Shown piece by piece: positions 43,535-53,461 of a stretch of DNA of 64,000 nt. The DNA is from Calditrichia bacterium. GTDB taxonomy: Bacteria; Calditrichota; Calditrichia; RBG-13-44-9; J075. Both the position numbers and the translations under genes were made by a program. The notes below the pieces were generated by a model. The model worked only from the letters and a program-made list of their open reading frames with translations. It was not told where the DNA came from and searched no databases. Location: the NCBI GenBank assembly GCA_028284905.1, contig JANQQU010000084.1, positions 1-64,000 of the forward strand, in the 5' to 3' direction. Each line of letters opens with the position of its first letter. Position 1 is the first letter of the stretch.

Positions 43535-44284
43535 ATGGCGGGACATTCCAAATGGGCCAATATTAAGTTCCGTAAGGAGCGGCAAGACGCCAAAAAAAGT
43601 AAGGTTTTTACCAAAGTGATCAAGGAAATTACCATCGCTGCACGTTTAGGTGGTGGTGATATCGATTCCAATCCTCGTTTGCGTTCGGCAATCCAGGCGG
43701 CGAAAGCAGCCAATTTGCCAATGAAGAACGTTGAAAACGCCATCCAGAAAGGCACCGGGGAGCTGCCCGGTATGGTGTTGGAGGAGATTGTTTATGAAGG
43801 TTATGGACCGGGCGGCGTCGCGCTCTATGTTCTCTGTACAACTGATAATAAGAACCGCACGGTTGGAGAAGTTCGTCATTTAATGTCCAAATATGGGGGC
43901 AACCTTGGGGAAAGTGGTTGCGTTGGCTGGATGTTTGATAAAAAAGGTCTGATCCGCGTAAATCGGGAAAATCACGATGAAGAAGAGTTGATGATGGCGG
44001 CAATCGACGCCGGTGCGGATGATATTGTCAGCGAAGAAGATGCATATGAAGTTTATACCTCCTTTGAGGAAATGTATAATGTAAAGGCGAATCTTGATGC
44101 CGCCGGCATCGAATCGGATTCTGCCGAGATCACTTTTATTCCGCAAAATACAGTGCCGCTGGATAAAAAGAAGGCCGAGTCGATGTTGAAATTGATGGAT
44201 GCGCTGGAAGATAATGATGATGTTCAGAATGTATTCGCCAATTTTGATATTGATGATGAAGTAATGGAAAGCTTAAGCTCTTGA
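43535..44284 (+). CDS. yebC: YebC/PmpR family protein
   Basis: A 249-residue protein starting [21 protein letters not shown], the family signature (the family usually has KHRK; here it is KFRK). [15 protein letters not shown] and [13 protein letters not shown] follow. The family includes DNA-binding regulators and, from recent work, factors that help translation of polyproline stretches. A strong CGGAGG site precedes the ATG. It overlaps the ruvC start, and yebC-ruvC-ruvA-ruvB is a common order. Confidence 0.95.
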   Translation: MAGHSKWANIKFRKERQDAKKSKVFTKVIKEITIAARLGGGDIDSNPRLRSAIQAAKAANLPMKNVENAIQKGTGELPGMVLEEIVYEGYGPGGVALYVLCTTDNKNRTVGEVRHLMSKYGGNLGESGCVGWMFDKKGLIRVNRENHDEEELMMAAIDAGADDIVSEEDAYEVYTSFEEMYNVKANLDAAGIESDSAEITFIPQNTVPLDKKKAESMLKLMDALEDNDDVQNVFANFDIDDEVMESLSS

Positions 44285-44778
44285 TCATTTTGGGAATAGA
44301 TCCGGGACTGGCTACGACTGGCTTTGGGGTAATAGAAGTTGCCGGAAATAGAGTGCATTGCCGGGGATTCGGGGGAATCAGCAGTAAAGGTAAAGAACCG
44401 TTGTCAATTCGCCTGAATAAGATTTACGACGGTGTCCGGGAAGCAGTGGAAACATATCAGCCGGAACATTGTGCGATTGAAGACGTCTTTTATCATGAGA
44501 ATGTAAACACCGCCATTGTGATGGGACATGCCCGGGGCGTTGCTATGCTGGCTGCGCAACAATCCGGCGTCACAGTGTTTGAATATGCTGCCAGAGAAGT
44601 AAAAATGTCAACCGTTGGAAACGGGGCTGCTTCCAAAAAACAGGTGCAGGCGATGGTGCAGCGTTTACTCGCTTTAAAAGCGCTGCCAAAACCTCAGGAT
44701 GCCGCAGATGCCTTAGCAGTAGCCCTGTGCCATCATCATCGTATAAAATTCCGTATGCTTAAAACCGCAGCAAAGTGA
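44281..44778 (+). CDS. ruvC: Holliday junction endonuclease RuvC
   Basis: A 165-residue resolvase that cuts four-way DNA junctions after branch migration by RuvAB. The four catalytic acids are visible: Asp7 in [12 protein letters not shown], Glu67 in AIEDVFY, and Asp140 and Asp143 in PQDAADALA. The start is a TTG at 44281 overlapping the yebC stop by four bases. It gives the canonical N-terminus MIILGIDPG, so translation is probably coupled. Confidence 0.95.
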   Translation: MIILGIDPGLATTGFGVIEVAGNRVHCRGFGGISSKGKEPLSIRLNKIYDGVREAVETYQPEHCAIEDVFYHENVNTAIVMGHARGVAMLAAQQSGVTVFEYAAREVKMSTVGNGAASKKQVQAMVQRLLALKALPKPQDAADALAVALCHHHRIKFRMLKTAAK

Positions 44779-44784
44779 CCAGGG

Positions 44785-45393
44785 ATGATCGAAAGAATAT
44801 CAGGTAAAATTATTGAAAAGAATCCGGCATTCTGTATTCTCGATTGTCATGGTATCGGCATCGGATTGCACATCTCTCTGAGTACTTTTGAATATTTGGA
44901 GCAACATCCCGGGGATCAACCGGCAATGTTGAGTACTTATCTGCATGTTCGCGAAGACGCCCTGCAGTTGTTTGGTTTCTCGTCGGCTGCAGAAAAGCAG
45001 ATGTTTCAGCTGCTCATCGGAATATCCGGCGTTGGTCCAAAGTTGGCTATCGCAGTGCTTTCCGGCATTGCCCCGGATGAGCTTAGTAATGCCATTGCCA
45101 GCGAGAACGTTCGGGTGCTGACAGGTATCTCCGGTGTCGGGAAAAAAACCGCTCAGCGGATTATTTTGGAATTGAAAGAAAAGATCGGGCAGCAGTTCGG
45201 TGAAATTGACAGCACCGCTGCACCGGTAGCGGGTGGAGAGACCCGGGAAAAAGCAATGCAAGCGGTGATGGCCCTGGTTGCACTTGGTTATAAGCAGCCC
45301 GATGCCCAGCGCGCTGTAAACAATATTATTAAAGCCCATGGTGGTGATGCATCCATCGAGATAATGGTAAAGCAAGCATTGAGAGAGCTCTAA
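44785..45393 (+). CDS. ruvA: Holliday junction branch migration protein RuvA
   Basis: A 202-residue protein that binds Holliday junctions and loads RuvB. Domain I is the OB fold ([19 protein letters not shown]). Domain II has two helix-hairpin-helix motifs ([15 protein letters not shown] and [17 protein letters not shown]). Domain III, which contacts RuvB, is the C-terminal ~50 residues after an acidic linker. It lies six bases after ruvC and one base before ruvB. Confidence 0.96.
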   Translation: MIERISGKIIEKNPAFCILDCHGIGIGLHISLSTFEYLEQHPGDQPAMLSTYLHVREDALQLFGFSSAAEKQMFQLLIGISGVGPKLAIAVLSGIAPDELSNAIASENVRVLTGISGVGKKTAQRIILELKEKIGQQFGEIDSTAAPVAGGETREKAMQAVMALVALGYKQPDAQRAVNNIIKAHGGDASIEIMVKQALREL

Positions 45394-45394
45394 G

Positions 45395-46435
45395 ATGACC
45401 GATAAGAATTATCCGGACAGAGACGCGATCGATCCGTTTGCCAATCTGGAAGATCAGGCGTTTGAAGCAGCGCTGCGGCCATCTGCCTTCGATGATTTCG
45501 TCGGACAGCGGAAAGTCGTGGAAAATCTGCGGATTTTTATCGAAGCAGCCCGCCAACGGCAGGAAGCGCTGGATCATGTGCTGCTCTATGGTCCTCCCGG
45601 GTTGGGTAAAACAACCCTTGCTTATATTATTGCCTCTGAAATGGAGGTGAATGTTACCACCACTTCCGGACCGGTGCTGGACAAAGCCGGAGATCTCGCA
45701 GGATTGTTGACAAACCTGCAGGAACCGGATGTGCTTTTTATAGATGAAATACATCGCCTGAATAATGTGGTAGAAGAATACCTCTATTCTGCGATGGAAG
45801 ATTATAAACTGGATATTATGATCGATCGTGGTGCGAATGCCCGAACCATCCAGATCACCCTGCCCAGATTTACCCTGGTTGGGGCAACCACCAGAGCTGG
45901 ATTGCTAACAGCACCAATGCGGGCGCGTTTTGGCGTGGTATTGCGATTGGATTATTACCAGGCGGAAGATCTCTTTCATATTATTCACCGCTCCGCCCGT
46001 CTTTTGAAAGTGGAAATAGACGATGAAGGGGCGATGGAAATTGCCCGCCGTTCCCGGGGAACACCGCGGGTGGCAAATCGACTATTGCGCCGCACCCGGG
46101 ATTTTGCCCAGGTGAAAGCAGACGGAAACATCACCAAAGAAGTTGCCGATCAGGCCCTGTTGATGCTGGAAGTTGATGAGATGGGATTGGATGAGATGGA
46201 TAAGCGAATTATCCGTGCGATTATCGAAAAATACAATGGCGGCCCGGTAGGCCTAAATACATTGGCTGTTGCTGTCGGTGAGGAGAGCGACACCATTGAG
46301 GAAATATATGAACCGTTTTTGATTCAGGAAGGATTTATCAAACGGACACCACGCGGCAGAGTAGCGACGCCATTTGCATATGAACACTTTAACTACGGAC
46401 AAAAAAGGAATGGAACTCAGCAAGAACTTTTTTGA
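45395..46435 (+). CDS. ruvB: Holliday junction helicase RuvB
   Basis: A 346-residue AAA+ motor for branch migration. Walker A is [11 protein letters not shown] and Walker B is [10 protein letters not shown]. Sensor 1 lies in [11 protein letters not shown], and the arginine finger region is near MRARFG. The C-terminal winged helix includes [15 protein letters not shown], a family hallmark. It starts one base after the ruvA stop and its end overlaps the queA start by 26 bases. Confidence 0.97.
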   Translation: MTDKNYPDRDAIDPFANLEDQAFEAALRPSAFDDFVGQRKVVENLRIFIEAARQRQEALDHVLLYGPPGLGKTTLAYIIASEMEVNVTTTSGPVLDKAGDLAGLLTNLQEPDVLFIDEIHRLNNVVEEYLYSAMEDYKLDIMIDRGANARTIQITLPRFTLVGATTRAGLLTAPMRARFGVVLRLDYYQAEDLFHIIHRSARLLKVEIDDEGAMEIARRSRGTPRVANRLLRRTRDFAQVKADGNITKEVADQALLMLEVDEMGLDEMDKRIIRAIIEKYNGGPVGLNTLAVAVGEESDTIEEIYEPFLIQEGFIKRTPRGRVATPFAYEHFNYGQKRNGTQQELF

Positions 46436-47480
46436 TGACGATCATGTCAAGCTCAAACTGGCCGATTTCACATACGAATTGCCGGAAAAATTAATCGCTC
46501 AATACCCTCTGAAGGAGCGCGAATCCTGTCGGATGATGGTGCTGGACCGGAGCAAAAAGGATATCAAAGGACAGGAATTTAATAATATCCTCGATTATCT
46601 TTCTCCCGGCGACTGTCTGGTTGTCAATAACACCCGGGTTTTTCCGGCGAGATTAATTGGCACAAAAGACAAAACCGGCGCCAAGGTGGAAGTCTTCCTT
46701 CTCCGTAATCTGGAAAACGGCATTTGGGAAGTAATGGTGAAGCCGGCGAGAAAAGTGCGTCTGGGCAACAAGATTGTCTTTAGCAAGGATTTTACTTGCG
46801 ATATTATCGACAATACTGTTTCCGGTGGCCGGATTATTGAAGTGCATTGCAATGGCAGCTTTTTCGACGTACTTGAGGAAGTTGGGCAGACGCCGTTGCC
46901 GCCTTATATTAAACGCCAACCGGAAGATATAGACCGAGAATACTATCAAACCGTATACGCCAGCGAGCGCGGCGCTGTTGCCGCACCAACCGCTGGCTTG
47001 CATTTTACGGAAGATATTCTCAATGCTGCAAAAGAAAAAGGGGTTCATATTGTCCCGATTACTCTGCATGTCGGTTTAGGTACTTTCCGTCCGGTACAGG
47101 TAGACGATATTTCCCGGCACCAGATGCATTCCGAATACTACGATGTAAGTGAGGAAGCGGCAGAAACGATTAATAATGCGAAAACTAATGGAAATAAGGT
47201 GATTGCTGTTGGGACGACTTCTGTTCGAGTGTTGGAAACCGTTGCCGGCAGAAATGGATTTATCCGTTTCGGAAAAGGCTGGACAGATAAATTTATTTTC
47301 CCGCCTTATCAGTTCCAGATTGTTGATCAATTGATTACTAACTTTCATCTGCCTGAATCTACATTGCTAATGTTGACTTCCGCATTTGCTGGATATGAAT
47401 TTACAATGAATGCTTATAAGCAGGCAGTGAGTGAAAAATATCGATTCTTTAGTTACGGGGATTGCATGCTAATTCTCTAA
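46410..47480 (+). CDS. queA: S-adenosylmethionine:tRNA ribosyltransferase-isomerase QueA
   Basis: A 356-residue enzyme of queuosine synthesis that transfers and isomerises the ribosyl part of SAM onto preQ1-modified tRNA. Family segments are visible: [49 protein letters not shown] and [12 protein letters not shown]. The ATG at 46410 overlaps the end of ruvB, and the open frame starting at 46374 lies deeper in ruvB without a better ribosome site. ruvB-queA adjacency is common. A strong terminator follows. Confidence 0.94.
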   Translation: MELSKNFFDDDHVKLKLADFTYELPEKLIAQYPLKERESCRMMVLDRSKKDIKGQEFNNILDYLSPGDCLVVNNTRVFPARLIGTKDKTGAKVEVFLLRNLENGIWEVMVKPARKVRLGNKIVFSKDFTCDIIDNTVSGGRIIEVHCNGSFFDVLEEVGQTPLPPYIKRQPEDIDREYYQTVYASERGAVAAPTAGLHFTEDILNAAKEKGVHIVPITLHVGLGTFRPVQVDDISRHQMHSEYYDVSEEAAETINNAKTNGNKVIAVGTTSVRVLETVAGRNGFIRFGKGWTDKFIFPPYQFQIVDQLITNFHLPESTLLMLTSAFAGYEFTMNAYKQAVSEKYRFFSYGDCMLIL

Positions 47481-47520
47481 TGATGATATCAGAATTATGA
47501 TTTAACACTTTTTTATCTTT

Positions 47521-47557
47521 TCCCGGCATTTCTTTCCAGAATTGCCGGGATTTTTTT
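47521..47557 (+). terminator. Rho-independent terminator after queA
   Basis: TCCCGGCA (47521-47528) pairs with TGCCGGGA (47543-47550), a perfect 8-bp stem, followed by seven T. It closes the yebC-ruvCAB-queA unit before the mraZ promoter region. Confidence 0.92.
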
Positions 47558-47574
47558 ATCTATAAATTCCTTCC

Positions 47575-47785
47575 TCCACTTTCCTCCACATCATTCCACT
47601 TTTTCTTTTATACGAATCGAAATTTATAATTCCCCCAAAACCTGTTGGAAATAAAGTGTTTACCCCAAAAAAGGTGAATTCTGGAAAATATTATTAAAAA
47701 AATTTTTTTCAATTTTTGAGTTTTTGCTTGATTTATTGTGGAAAACGGTAGATATTTGTGACAAGAAGTGGAGAAAATTCCACTT
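47575..47785. promoter_or_regulatory. Putative MraZ operator region upstream of mraZ
   Basis: Three TCCAC boxes start at 47575, 47585 and 47595, exactly 10 bases apart. A GTGGA lies at 47738-47742, and AAGTGGA (47766-47772) faces TCCACTT (47779-47785) as a palindrome 32 bases before mraZ. MraZ is known to bind short repeated boxes containing TGGG or AAAGTG in front of its own gene. These repeats therefore probably form an autoregulatory operator. The rest of this 336-base gap is AT-rich with no gene. Confidence 0.65.
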
Positions 47786-47816
47786 TTTTCCATCAAAGTA
47801 GTATACAAAGGATGAT

Positions 47817-48257
47817 ATGAGCGGTTTTTGGGGTAGTTACAGAAATACACTGGACAGCAAAGGTCGCATCAACTTCCCGGCTAAATTTCGCAAGAATTTG
47901 ATCAAGGAAGATGATGATACGCTGATATTGGTGCGCGGCACAGAACGCTGCATCGGTGTATTTCCATTGTCTGCCTGGAACCATACAATAGAAGATATTA
48001 AGCAAAAAGTAGGAACTGGTAAGGAATTCGGTATTGTATCCAGACGATTAATGTATCAGGCAAGTGAGCAAAAAGTTGATAAGCAAGGAAGACTCAACTT
48101 GCCGGCAAACCTGATTGAATATGCACAACTCGAGGGGGATGTACTGGTAGTTGGGTATGAAAACAAAATCGAAATCTGGGATCACGACAAATATCAGGAA
48201 TATGTTGAGACGACTGAAAGCGCTTATCTGAAAATCGCTGAGGATCTTGACATATAA
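47817..48257 (+). CDS. mraZ: Transcriptional regulator MraZ
   Basis: A 146-residue AbrB-like DNA-binding protein that regulates the division and cell-wall cluster. Two SpoVT/AbrB-type halves are seen, each with the DxKGRxxxP pattern: LDSKGRINFPAKFR (~11-24) and VDKQGRLNLPANL (~84-96). AAAGGA lies four bases before the ATG. It is the first gene of the dcw cluster and is followed by rsmH, the near-universal order. Confidence 0.95.
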   Translation: MSGFWGSYRNTLDSKGRINFPAKFRKNLIKEDDDTLILVRGTERCIGVFPLSAWNHTIEDIKQKVGTGKEFGIVSRRLMYQASEQKVDKQGRLNLPANLIEYAQLEGDVLVVGYENKIEIWDHDKYQEYVETTESAYLKIAEDLDI

Positions 48258-48371
48258 CATTGTCTTTCCGGCGCAAAAATGCACAGCATAAGTTAAGGAC
48301 GTGCATTGTTAAATCGGCGCCAAAATAAGGCTGAAAAGCCGATAAAGAATTTTTTGCAAGGATCGCATATC

Positions 48372-49325
48372 ATGAACGGTGGTTTCCATCGGCCGGTGCT
48401 GGAAGAGCAGGCTGTTAAATTTCTGGTGGCCCGAAAGGGTGGGGTTTATGTCGATTGCACACTTGGCGGTGGTGGGCATAGCTTTGGTATTCTGAATAAT
48501 ACCGCTTCAGATGCTTTTCTGGTTGGCATAGATGCCGACCCGGAAGCCATTGCGTTCGCTACAGATCGCTTATCGTCATTTCCCAATAAATACCTGCGTA
48601 ACATTTTTTATGACCAGCTGGAAGTTGTCCTGTATGAGGCAGGAAAATATCCGGTGGATGGTGTTCTCTACGACCTGGGGATTTCCTCCTGGCAAATAGA
48701 CCAGCAGCGACGTGGTTTTAGTTTTCGTGGAGACGGTGAATTGGATATGCGTTTTGGCAGCGCTCAAAAAAGCAGTGCCGCTGATGTGCTAAATACCTAT
48801 CCCCGGGAAGAATTGGAAAGAATCATTCGGGAGTTCGGAGAAGAGCGGCATTGGCGTGCTATCGCCAGAGATATTGTTGAGAAAAGAACCCAGGGGGAAA
48901 TTCGCTACGTTAGCGAATTGACTGAGATTGTTCGGAATATTACCGGGGAGCGTTTTCTCAATAAATCTCTGGCGCGGGTGTTTCAGGCGATCAGGATTGA
49001 GGTTAATAATGAATTGGATCGTCTGAAAGCATCTTTAGAGAGCGCTTTTCAGATGCTGCGCGAGGGAGGGCGGATTGTTGTGATCAGCTATCATTCACTG
49101 GAAGACCGGATCGTGAAAAATTTTATGAAGGAGAAAAATAAAAGCTGCGTTTGCCCTCCGGAACTGCCGGCCTGTATGTGTGATAAAGTGCAGGAGCTCA
49201 AGCTGGTGACCAGGAAACCCATGGTGCCGGATGCAGCAGAAATTGCCGAAAATAGCCGGGCGCGTTCAGCCAAAATGCGTGTGGCAGAAAAAGTAGTGCC
49301 TTACACCGGGGAGGAGATGGCCTGA
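48372..49325 (+). CDS. rsmH: 16S rRNA (cytosine1402-N4)-methyltransferase RsmH
   Basis: A 317-residue SAM-dependent methyltransferase acting on the ribosomal P-site region. Motifs are HRPVLEEQAV at the start, YVDCTLGGGGHSFGIL (SAM loop), LYDLGISSWQID, RRGFSFRGDGELDMR, and ISYHSLEDRIVKNFMK. The ATG at 48372 is chosen because CAAGGA lies nine bases before it and the family begins here. An open frame back to 48306 adds 22 unrelated residues. The stop overlaps the ftsL start (TGATG). Confidence 0.95.
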   Translation: MNGGFHRPVLEEQAVKFLVARKGGVYVDCTLGGGGHSFGILNNTASDAFLVGIDADPEAIAFATDRLSSFPNKYLRNIFYDQLEVVLYEAGKYPVDGVLYDLGISSWQIDQQRRGFSFRGDGELDMRFGSAQKSSAADVLNTYPREELERIIREFGEERHWRAIARDIVEKRTQGEIRYVSELTEIVRNITGERFLNKSLARVFQAIRIEVNNELDRLKASLESAFQMLREGGRIVVISYHSLEDRIVKNFMKEKNKSCVCPPELPACMCDKVQELKLVTRKPMVPDAAEIAENSRARSAKMRVAEKVVPYTGEEMA

Positions 49326-49903
49326 TGGGACGATCCGATACCCGCGTGAGTAGTACCCGAAAAACCTACCGGAAAACCAGTAGCGGCTCCGGCAGAACCC
49401 GTAAACCTGTGGCTGGCAGCAGTGCAGGCAGCCGTAAGAAAAATACGGTTAAGACGACCAGAAAGAAAACCACCACCACATCAAAGAACCAAAGAAAAAA
49501 GAGCCCGAAGAAAACTGCGGCAAAACGGAAATCAACAAAAGCCCGCAGTAAAAGTAAGGAAACCATCAAAAAAGGCGTTCGCCGGGCTTTGCTGGACTTT
49601 TACACCATCAGCCTCATTTTTTTAGGGCTGTTGATCGTCAGTTCGATGTTCCTGGTATATCAGTGGAAGGATTTTTGGATCACTGAATACGGAAAAGATA
49701 TCGGACGTTTGCAGGGAAAAATTTTTACGTTGACCAGCGAGTTAAGCCATAATCAGGCGACAGTAAATCACCTACAGCAGCAAGTTGAAAAGGTTGCCCC
49801 GAAAAAGTTGGGGCTACAGCCGTCTTTAAAAGAACCTATCGTATTTAAAGTGAATCAGAATAAGTTGGAATATTATGTTCGGAAAGACCAGGGGAAAGAA
49901 TAA
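49325..49903 (+). CDS. ftsL: FtsL-like division protein with long basic N-terminal tail
   Basis: A 192-residue bitopic membrane protein in the ftsL position between rsmH and ftsI. Residues ~1-92 are almost only Lys, Arg, Ser, Thr, Gly and Ala, much like a histone H1 tail. One membrane helix follows (FYTISLIFLGLLIVSSMFLVY, ~93-113), then a periplasmic coiled coil (IGRLQGKIFTLTSELSHNQ). The helix plus coiled coil is the FtsL plan, and FtsL helps recruit and activate FtsWI. The basic tail is unusual, as most FtsL proteins have short cytoplasmic parts. The gene overlaps ftsI by 29 bases. Confidence 0.75.
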   Translation: MGRSDTRVSSTRKTYRKTSSGSGRTRKPVAGSSAGSRKKNTVKTTRKKTTTTSKNQRKKSPKKTAAKRKSTKARSKSKETIKKGVRRALLDFYTISLIFLGLLIVSSMFLVYQWKDFWITEYGKDIGRLQGKIFTLTSELSHNQATVNHLQQQVEKVAPKKLGLQPSLKEPIVFKVNQNKLEYYVRKDQGKE

Positions 49904-52016
49904 GAAACGGCAGAAAGCCGACGGTGCATTTTATGATCAACCGGAAAATCGCCTTTATATTCTCGGCGCTTTCTGGAGTTTTTGCTTTCTGCTCATTCTG
50001 CTCAAGCTTGCCTATGTTCAGGTTGCAGAATATAAGCGCTACCGTACTGTTGCCAAGGGGCATCTGGAACAGAAACGCGAACTGCCGGCCCAGCGTGGTA
50101 ATATTACCGATCGTAACGGTCAGTTGTTGGGCGTGGATTTAGTGCATTATTCTCTGGCGGTGAAGCCCAGTGCTATTGCGGATCAAAAGAAGCTCGCTAA
50201 GCAAATTGGAAAAATTCTTGGGAAGCCCTCGGATAAATTGCTCAAACGAATGAAGGCGAATGAGAATTTTGCCTACCTGGATCATCGGGTGAATTATGAG
50301 AAAGCAAACGCTCTTAAAGCTTTGAAAATTAATGGTTTGATTCTGGAGAAAAAATTTAGTCGTTATTATCCTTATAAGAATATGGCTGCCCAGGCGATTG
50401 GTTATTGCGACTTTGAAAATGCGCCAAAAGGAGGCCTTGAAGAAGAGTTTGACAGCTATCTGAAAGGGAAGCCCGGCACTTCGATTTATCTGCGGGATGC
50501 GCTCGGCAATCAATTTCCTAATTGGGATTTCCCCATGGAAGCGCCGGTAAATGGCATGAATGTGGAAACGACCTTGAATATGGTATATCAGGGCATTCTT
50601 GAAGATGAGCTTAAGCGTGCCGTTTCGACGCACCGGGCCAGCAATGGCGCGGCAGTATTGCTGGATCCGAACACCGGTGAAGTGCTCGGAATGGCAAATT
50701 ATCCCGGATTTGATCCAAACCGTTATAATGAATTCGATATCGCCAGTTTTCGGAATAAAACGATTACAGATCTCTACGAGCCGGGCTCGACATTTAAAAT
50801 GGTTTCCCTGGCGCTTTGTATCGAGCAGCTGAACCTGGACCTCAACAAAGAGTTGGTCTTCTGTGAGAATGGCAAAATGACCTTGGCGGAAAATACGGTC
50901 CATGATCATGAGCCCTATGCGTATCTGACAGCGAAAAGCGTTTTCGAAAACTCCAGTAATATTGGGGTTATCAAGCTTGCACAGAAATTTAAGGCGCCGA
51001 TGTATTACCGCTACGCTCGTGATTTCGGTTTTGGGGCAACTACTGGGATCGATTTACCAGCGGAAGCAATGGGTATCCTGAACAAGCCGAAAGATTATTC
51101 CCGTTATTCCCTCGCATACATGAGCATCGGTTATGAGGTTTCAACGACACCGCTGCAGGTCGCATCCGCTTACGCTGCTATTGCCAACAAAGGGAAGTTG
51201 ATGCAACCGTATTTGGTGAAAAGAATTGTGGACAGCAATGGCAAAGTGCACATGGAGCGTAAGCCGCAATTGATTCGCCAGGTGGTTAAGCCGGAAACTG
51301 CTGCAAGGATGAAGCAAATTCTGCAAGGTGTTGTTGAGAACGGCACTGGAAAAACGGCAAAAGTGAGTGGTATTGCAATCGCCGGAAAAACCGGTACCGC
51401 GCAGAAATATGATTCAAAAATGAAGAAATATTCTAAGAGTAATCACGTCGGTTCGTTTGCCGGCTTTTTCCCGGTTGACGATCCCCGCTTCGTTTTAATG
51501 GTGGTGATTAATAACCCGCGCAATGGCTATTATGGCAGTCAGGTCGCTGCGCCGGCTTTCAGCAATATCGCCCATCGGATAATCGGAGTGCCGGTGATTC
51601 GTGAAGATGAAGATAATGTAGAACGGGCCCAATTGGAATTGCCTTCACTGGATAACTTTGTTTACCCAATGGAAGGAATGGAAGTGAGTCGGGCGGTTCG
51701 CATGTTGCAGGATAAGGAAGTGAAATTTCAGCTGGTGGGAAATGGCAGCGTCATCTACCGGCAGGAGCCCGCGGCTTACAGCACTTTAGATAAGGATGCA
51801 GGTATCACACTCTTTACGGAAACCCAGAAAGTGAAACCGGGCAATGTGATGCCCCGACTGATAGGGTTGTCCCTGAAAGAAGCATTGCAAAGCGTCTCCC
51901 AATGGCAAATCCAGGTTGAAGTGGAAGGAACCGGCATGGTTCGGGAACAGTTCCCGGCACCCGGTAAGAAAATGAAAGATCAGAAGATCATTAAATTGGT
52001 GTGTAGTCCGATATGA
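49875..52016 (+). CDS. ftsI: Division-specific penicillin-binding protein FtsI with a PASTA domain
   Basis: A 713-residue class B PBP that cross-links septal peptidoglycan. A basic N-terminus and one membrane helix (~32-50) lead to the dimerisation domain (RGNITDRNGQLL). The transpeptidase domain follows with Ser305 in EPGSTFK, Ser360-x-Asn362 in ENSSNIG and Lys505-Thr-Gly in AGKTGTAQK. The C-terminus carries one clear PASTA repeat (MPRLIGLSLKEALQSV, ~655-713) and perhaps a degenerate one before it. It overlaps ftsL by 29 bases and murE by ATGA. Confidence 0.94.
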   Translation: MFGKTRGKNKKRQKADGAFYDQPENRLYILGAFWSFCFLLILLKLAYVQVAEYKRYRTVAKGHLEQKRELPAQRGNITDRNGQLLGVDLVHYSLAVKPSAIADQKKLAKQIGKILGKPSDKLLKRMKANENFAYLDHRVNYEKANALKALKINGLILEKKFSRYYPYKNMAAQAIGYCDFENAPKGGLEEEFDSYLKGKPGTSIYLRDALGNQFPNWDFPMEAPVNGMNVETTLNMVYQGILEDELKRAVSTHRASNGAAVLLDPNTGEVLGMANYPGFDPNRYNEFDIASFRNKTITDLYEPGSTFKMVSLALCIEQLNLDLNKELVFCENGKMTLAENTVHDHEPYAYLTAKSVFENSSNIGVIKLAQKFKAPMYYRYARDFGFGATTGIDLPAEAMGILNKPKDYSRYSLAYMSIGYEVSTTPLQVASAYAAIANKGKLMQPYLVKRIVDSNGKVHMERKPQLIRQVVKPETAARMKQILQGVVENGTGKTAKVSGIAIAGKTGTAQKYDSKMKKYSKSNHVGSFAGFFPVDDPRFVLMVVINNPRNGYYGSQVAAPAFSNIAHRIIGVPVIREDEDNVERAQLELPSLDNFVYPMEGMEVSRAVRMLQDKEVKFQLVGNGSVIYRQEPAAYSTLDKDAGITLFTETQKVKPGNVMPRLIGLSLKEALQSVSQWQIQVEVEGTGMVREQFPAPGKKMKDQKIIKLVCSPI

Positions 52017-53461
52017 AACGCGTTTCCGAAATAGTCGCCGACATTCCGGTACTCGGAACAAGTGGCGACCTTTCCACGCTGGTGAAATCGTTACAGTATG
52101 ATTCCCGCCGGGTCAGTGAGTCCGATGCATTCGTCGCCATCCGGGGCGGCGTAGTGGACGGGCATCGCTATATTCGCGAGGCATACGAAAGAGGATGCCG
52201 GGTGTTCTTTGTAGAGGAAGCACCGGAATTCGCCGATGTCGTTGTCGTTCAGTTGGAGGATACTCGCCGCGGATTACCATACCTGGCCCGGAATTTTTAT
52301 GAGCGCGTTTCGGATCAGATGAAGTTGATTGGTATTACCGGCACCAATGGAAAGACAACGACAGCTTACCTGATACATTCTATACTGCAGTCTGCTGAGT
52401 GGCGGGCTGGATTAATCAGCACCGTCGAAGCGGTTGTCGGAAAGAAACATATTCCCAGTGTGCATACGACGCCTGAATCGTTAGACCTGGCTGGAATGCT
52501 TGCCGAGATGTATCGCCGGGGGATTAAAAGTGCAGTCATGGAAGTGTCTTCTCATGCATTGGCGCTGAATCGTGTGGACGGACTGAATTGGACTGCTGCC
52601 GTGTTTACGAATTTAGGGCATGACCATCTCGATTTTCATGGCGATATGGAAAGTTACTTTGCAGAAAAACGGAAGTTGTTCGAGCGTTTGCGTGAGTGCG
52701 ACCGGGCAATTGTTAACCTGGACGACCCCTATGGTGAAGCACTGATTGAAGCAACAAACGGCGATGTGTTGACCTATGCTTTTTCAAATGATGCCGCAAC
52801 AGTTTCTGTGCGCTCGATTCACACGCTAAAAGAAGGAATGGCCCTGGAGCTCAATGTGCCTTCCGGCGTTATGCGTTTTACAACATCGTTGATAGGGAAG
52901 TTTAATGTTTACAATATCTTGGCCGCTGTTACAACTGCCCTTTCGCTGGGCGTTGTGGAATCGCAAATCAGCGCGGGATTGACTGCCTTAAAAAGGGTGC
53001 CGGGCCGTTGTGAAAGTTATGATACGACCGGTGGATACAAAATTGTTATTGATTATGCCCATGCCCCGGAGGCGCTAGAACGTGTTCTGCAGGCGATGTT
53101 AGCCCTTCGTCCGCGTGCTCTCTCTGTAGTGTTTGGCTGCGGTGGCGACCGGGATCGTGAGAAGCGGCCGAAGATGGGCAAAATTGCCGAAAATTATGCG
53201 GATAAAATCTATTTAACGAACGATAATCCACGTAGCGAAGACCCGGAAGAGATTATCGCGGAAATATTATCCGGCATTTACAATCGGGATAAAGTTGAAG
53301 TAATTCCGAACCGGGAAGCAGCGATTGTTGCCGCCCTGAAAAATGCCCGTAAGGGTGAAATTGTTTTATTGGCTGGGAAAGGACATGAAACCAGTCAGAC
53401 TTTTTCCGATGGAAAAGTTCATTTTGATGAACGGGACGTCATACGCGAGTGGCTGATATGA
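52013..53461 (+). CDS. murE: UDP-MurNAc-tripeptide synthetase MurE (meso-DAP type)
   Basis: A 482-residue ATP-dependent ligase that adds the third amino acid to the peptidoglycan precursor. The ATP loop is GITGTNGKTTTAYL. VHTTPESLDLA and MEVSSHALALNRVDG are family segments. DNPRSEDP (Asp404-Asn-Pro-Arg407) is the motif that selects meso-diaminopimelate rather than lysine. This tells us the cross-link chemistry expected in the organism. It overlaps its neighbours by ATGA on both sides. Confidence 0.95.
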   Translation: MKRVSEIVADIPVLGTSGDLSTLVKSLQYDSRRVSESDAFVAIRGGVVDGHRYIREAYERGCRVFFVEEAPEFADVVVVQLEDTRRGLPYLARNFYERVSDQMKLIGITGTNGKTTTAYLIHSILQSAEWRAGLISTVEAVVGKKHIPSVHTTPESLDLAGMLAEMYRRGIKSAVMEVSSHALALNRVDGLNWTAAVFTNLGHDHLDFHGDMESYFAEKRKLFERLRECDRAIVNLDDPYGEALIEATNGDVLTYAFSNDAATVSVRSIHTLKEGMALELNVPSGVMRFTTSLIGKFNVYNILAAVTTALSLGVVESQISAGLTALKRVPGRCESYDTTGGYKIVIDYAHAPEALERVLQAMLALRPRALSVVFGCGGDRDREKRPKMGKIAENYADKIYLTNDNPRSEDPEEIIAEILSGIYNRDKVEVIPNREAAIVAALKNARKGEIVLLAGKGHETSQTFSDGKVHFDERDVIREWLI

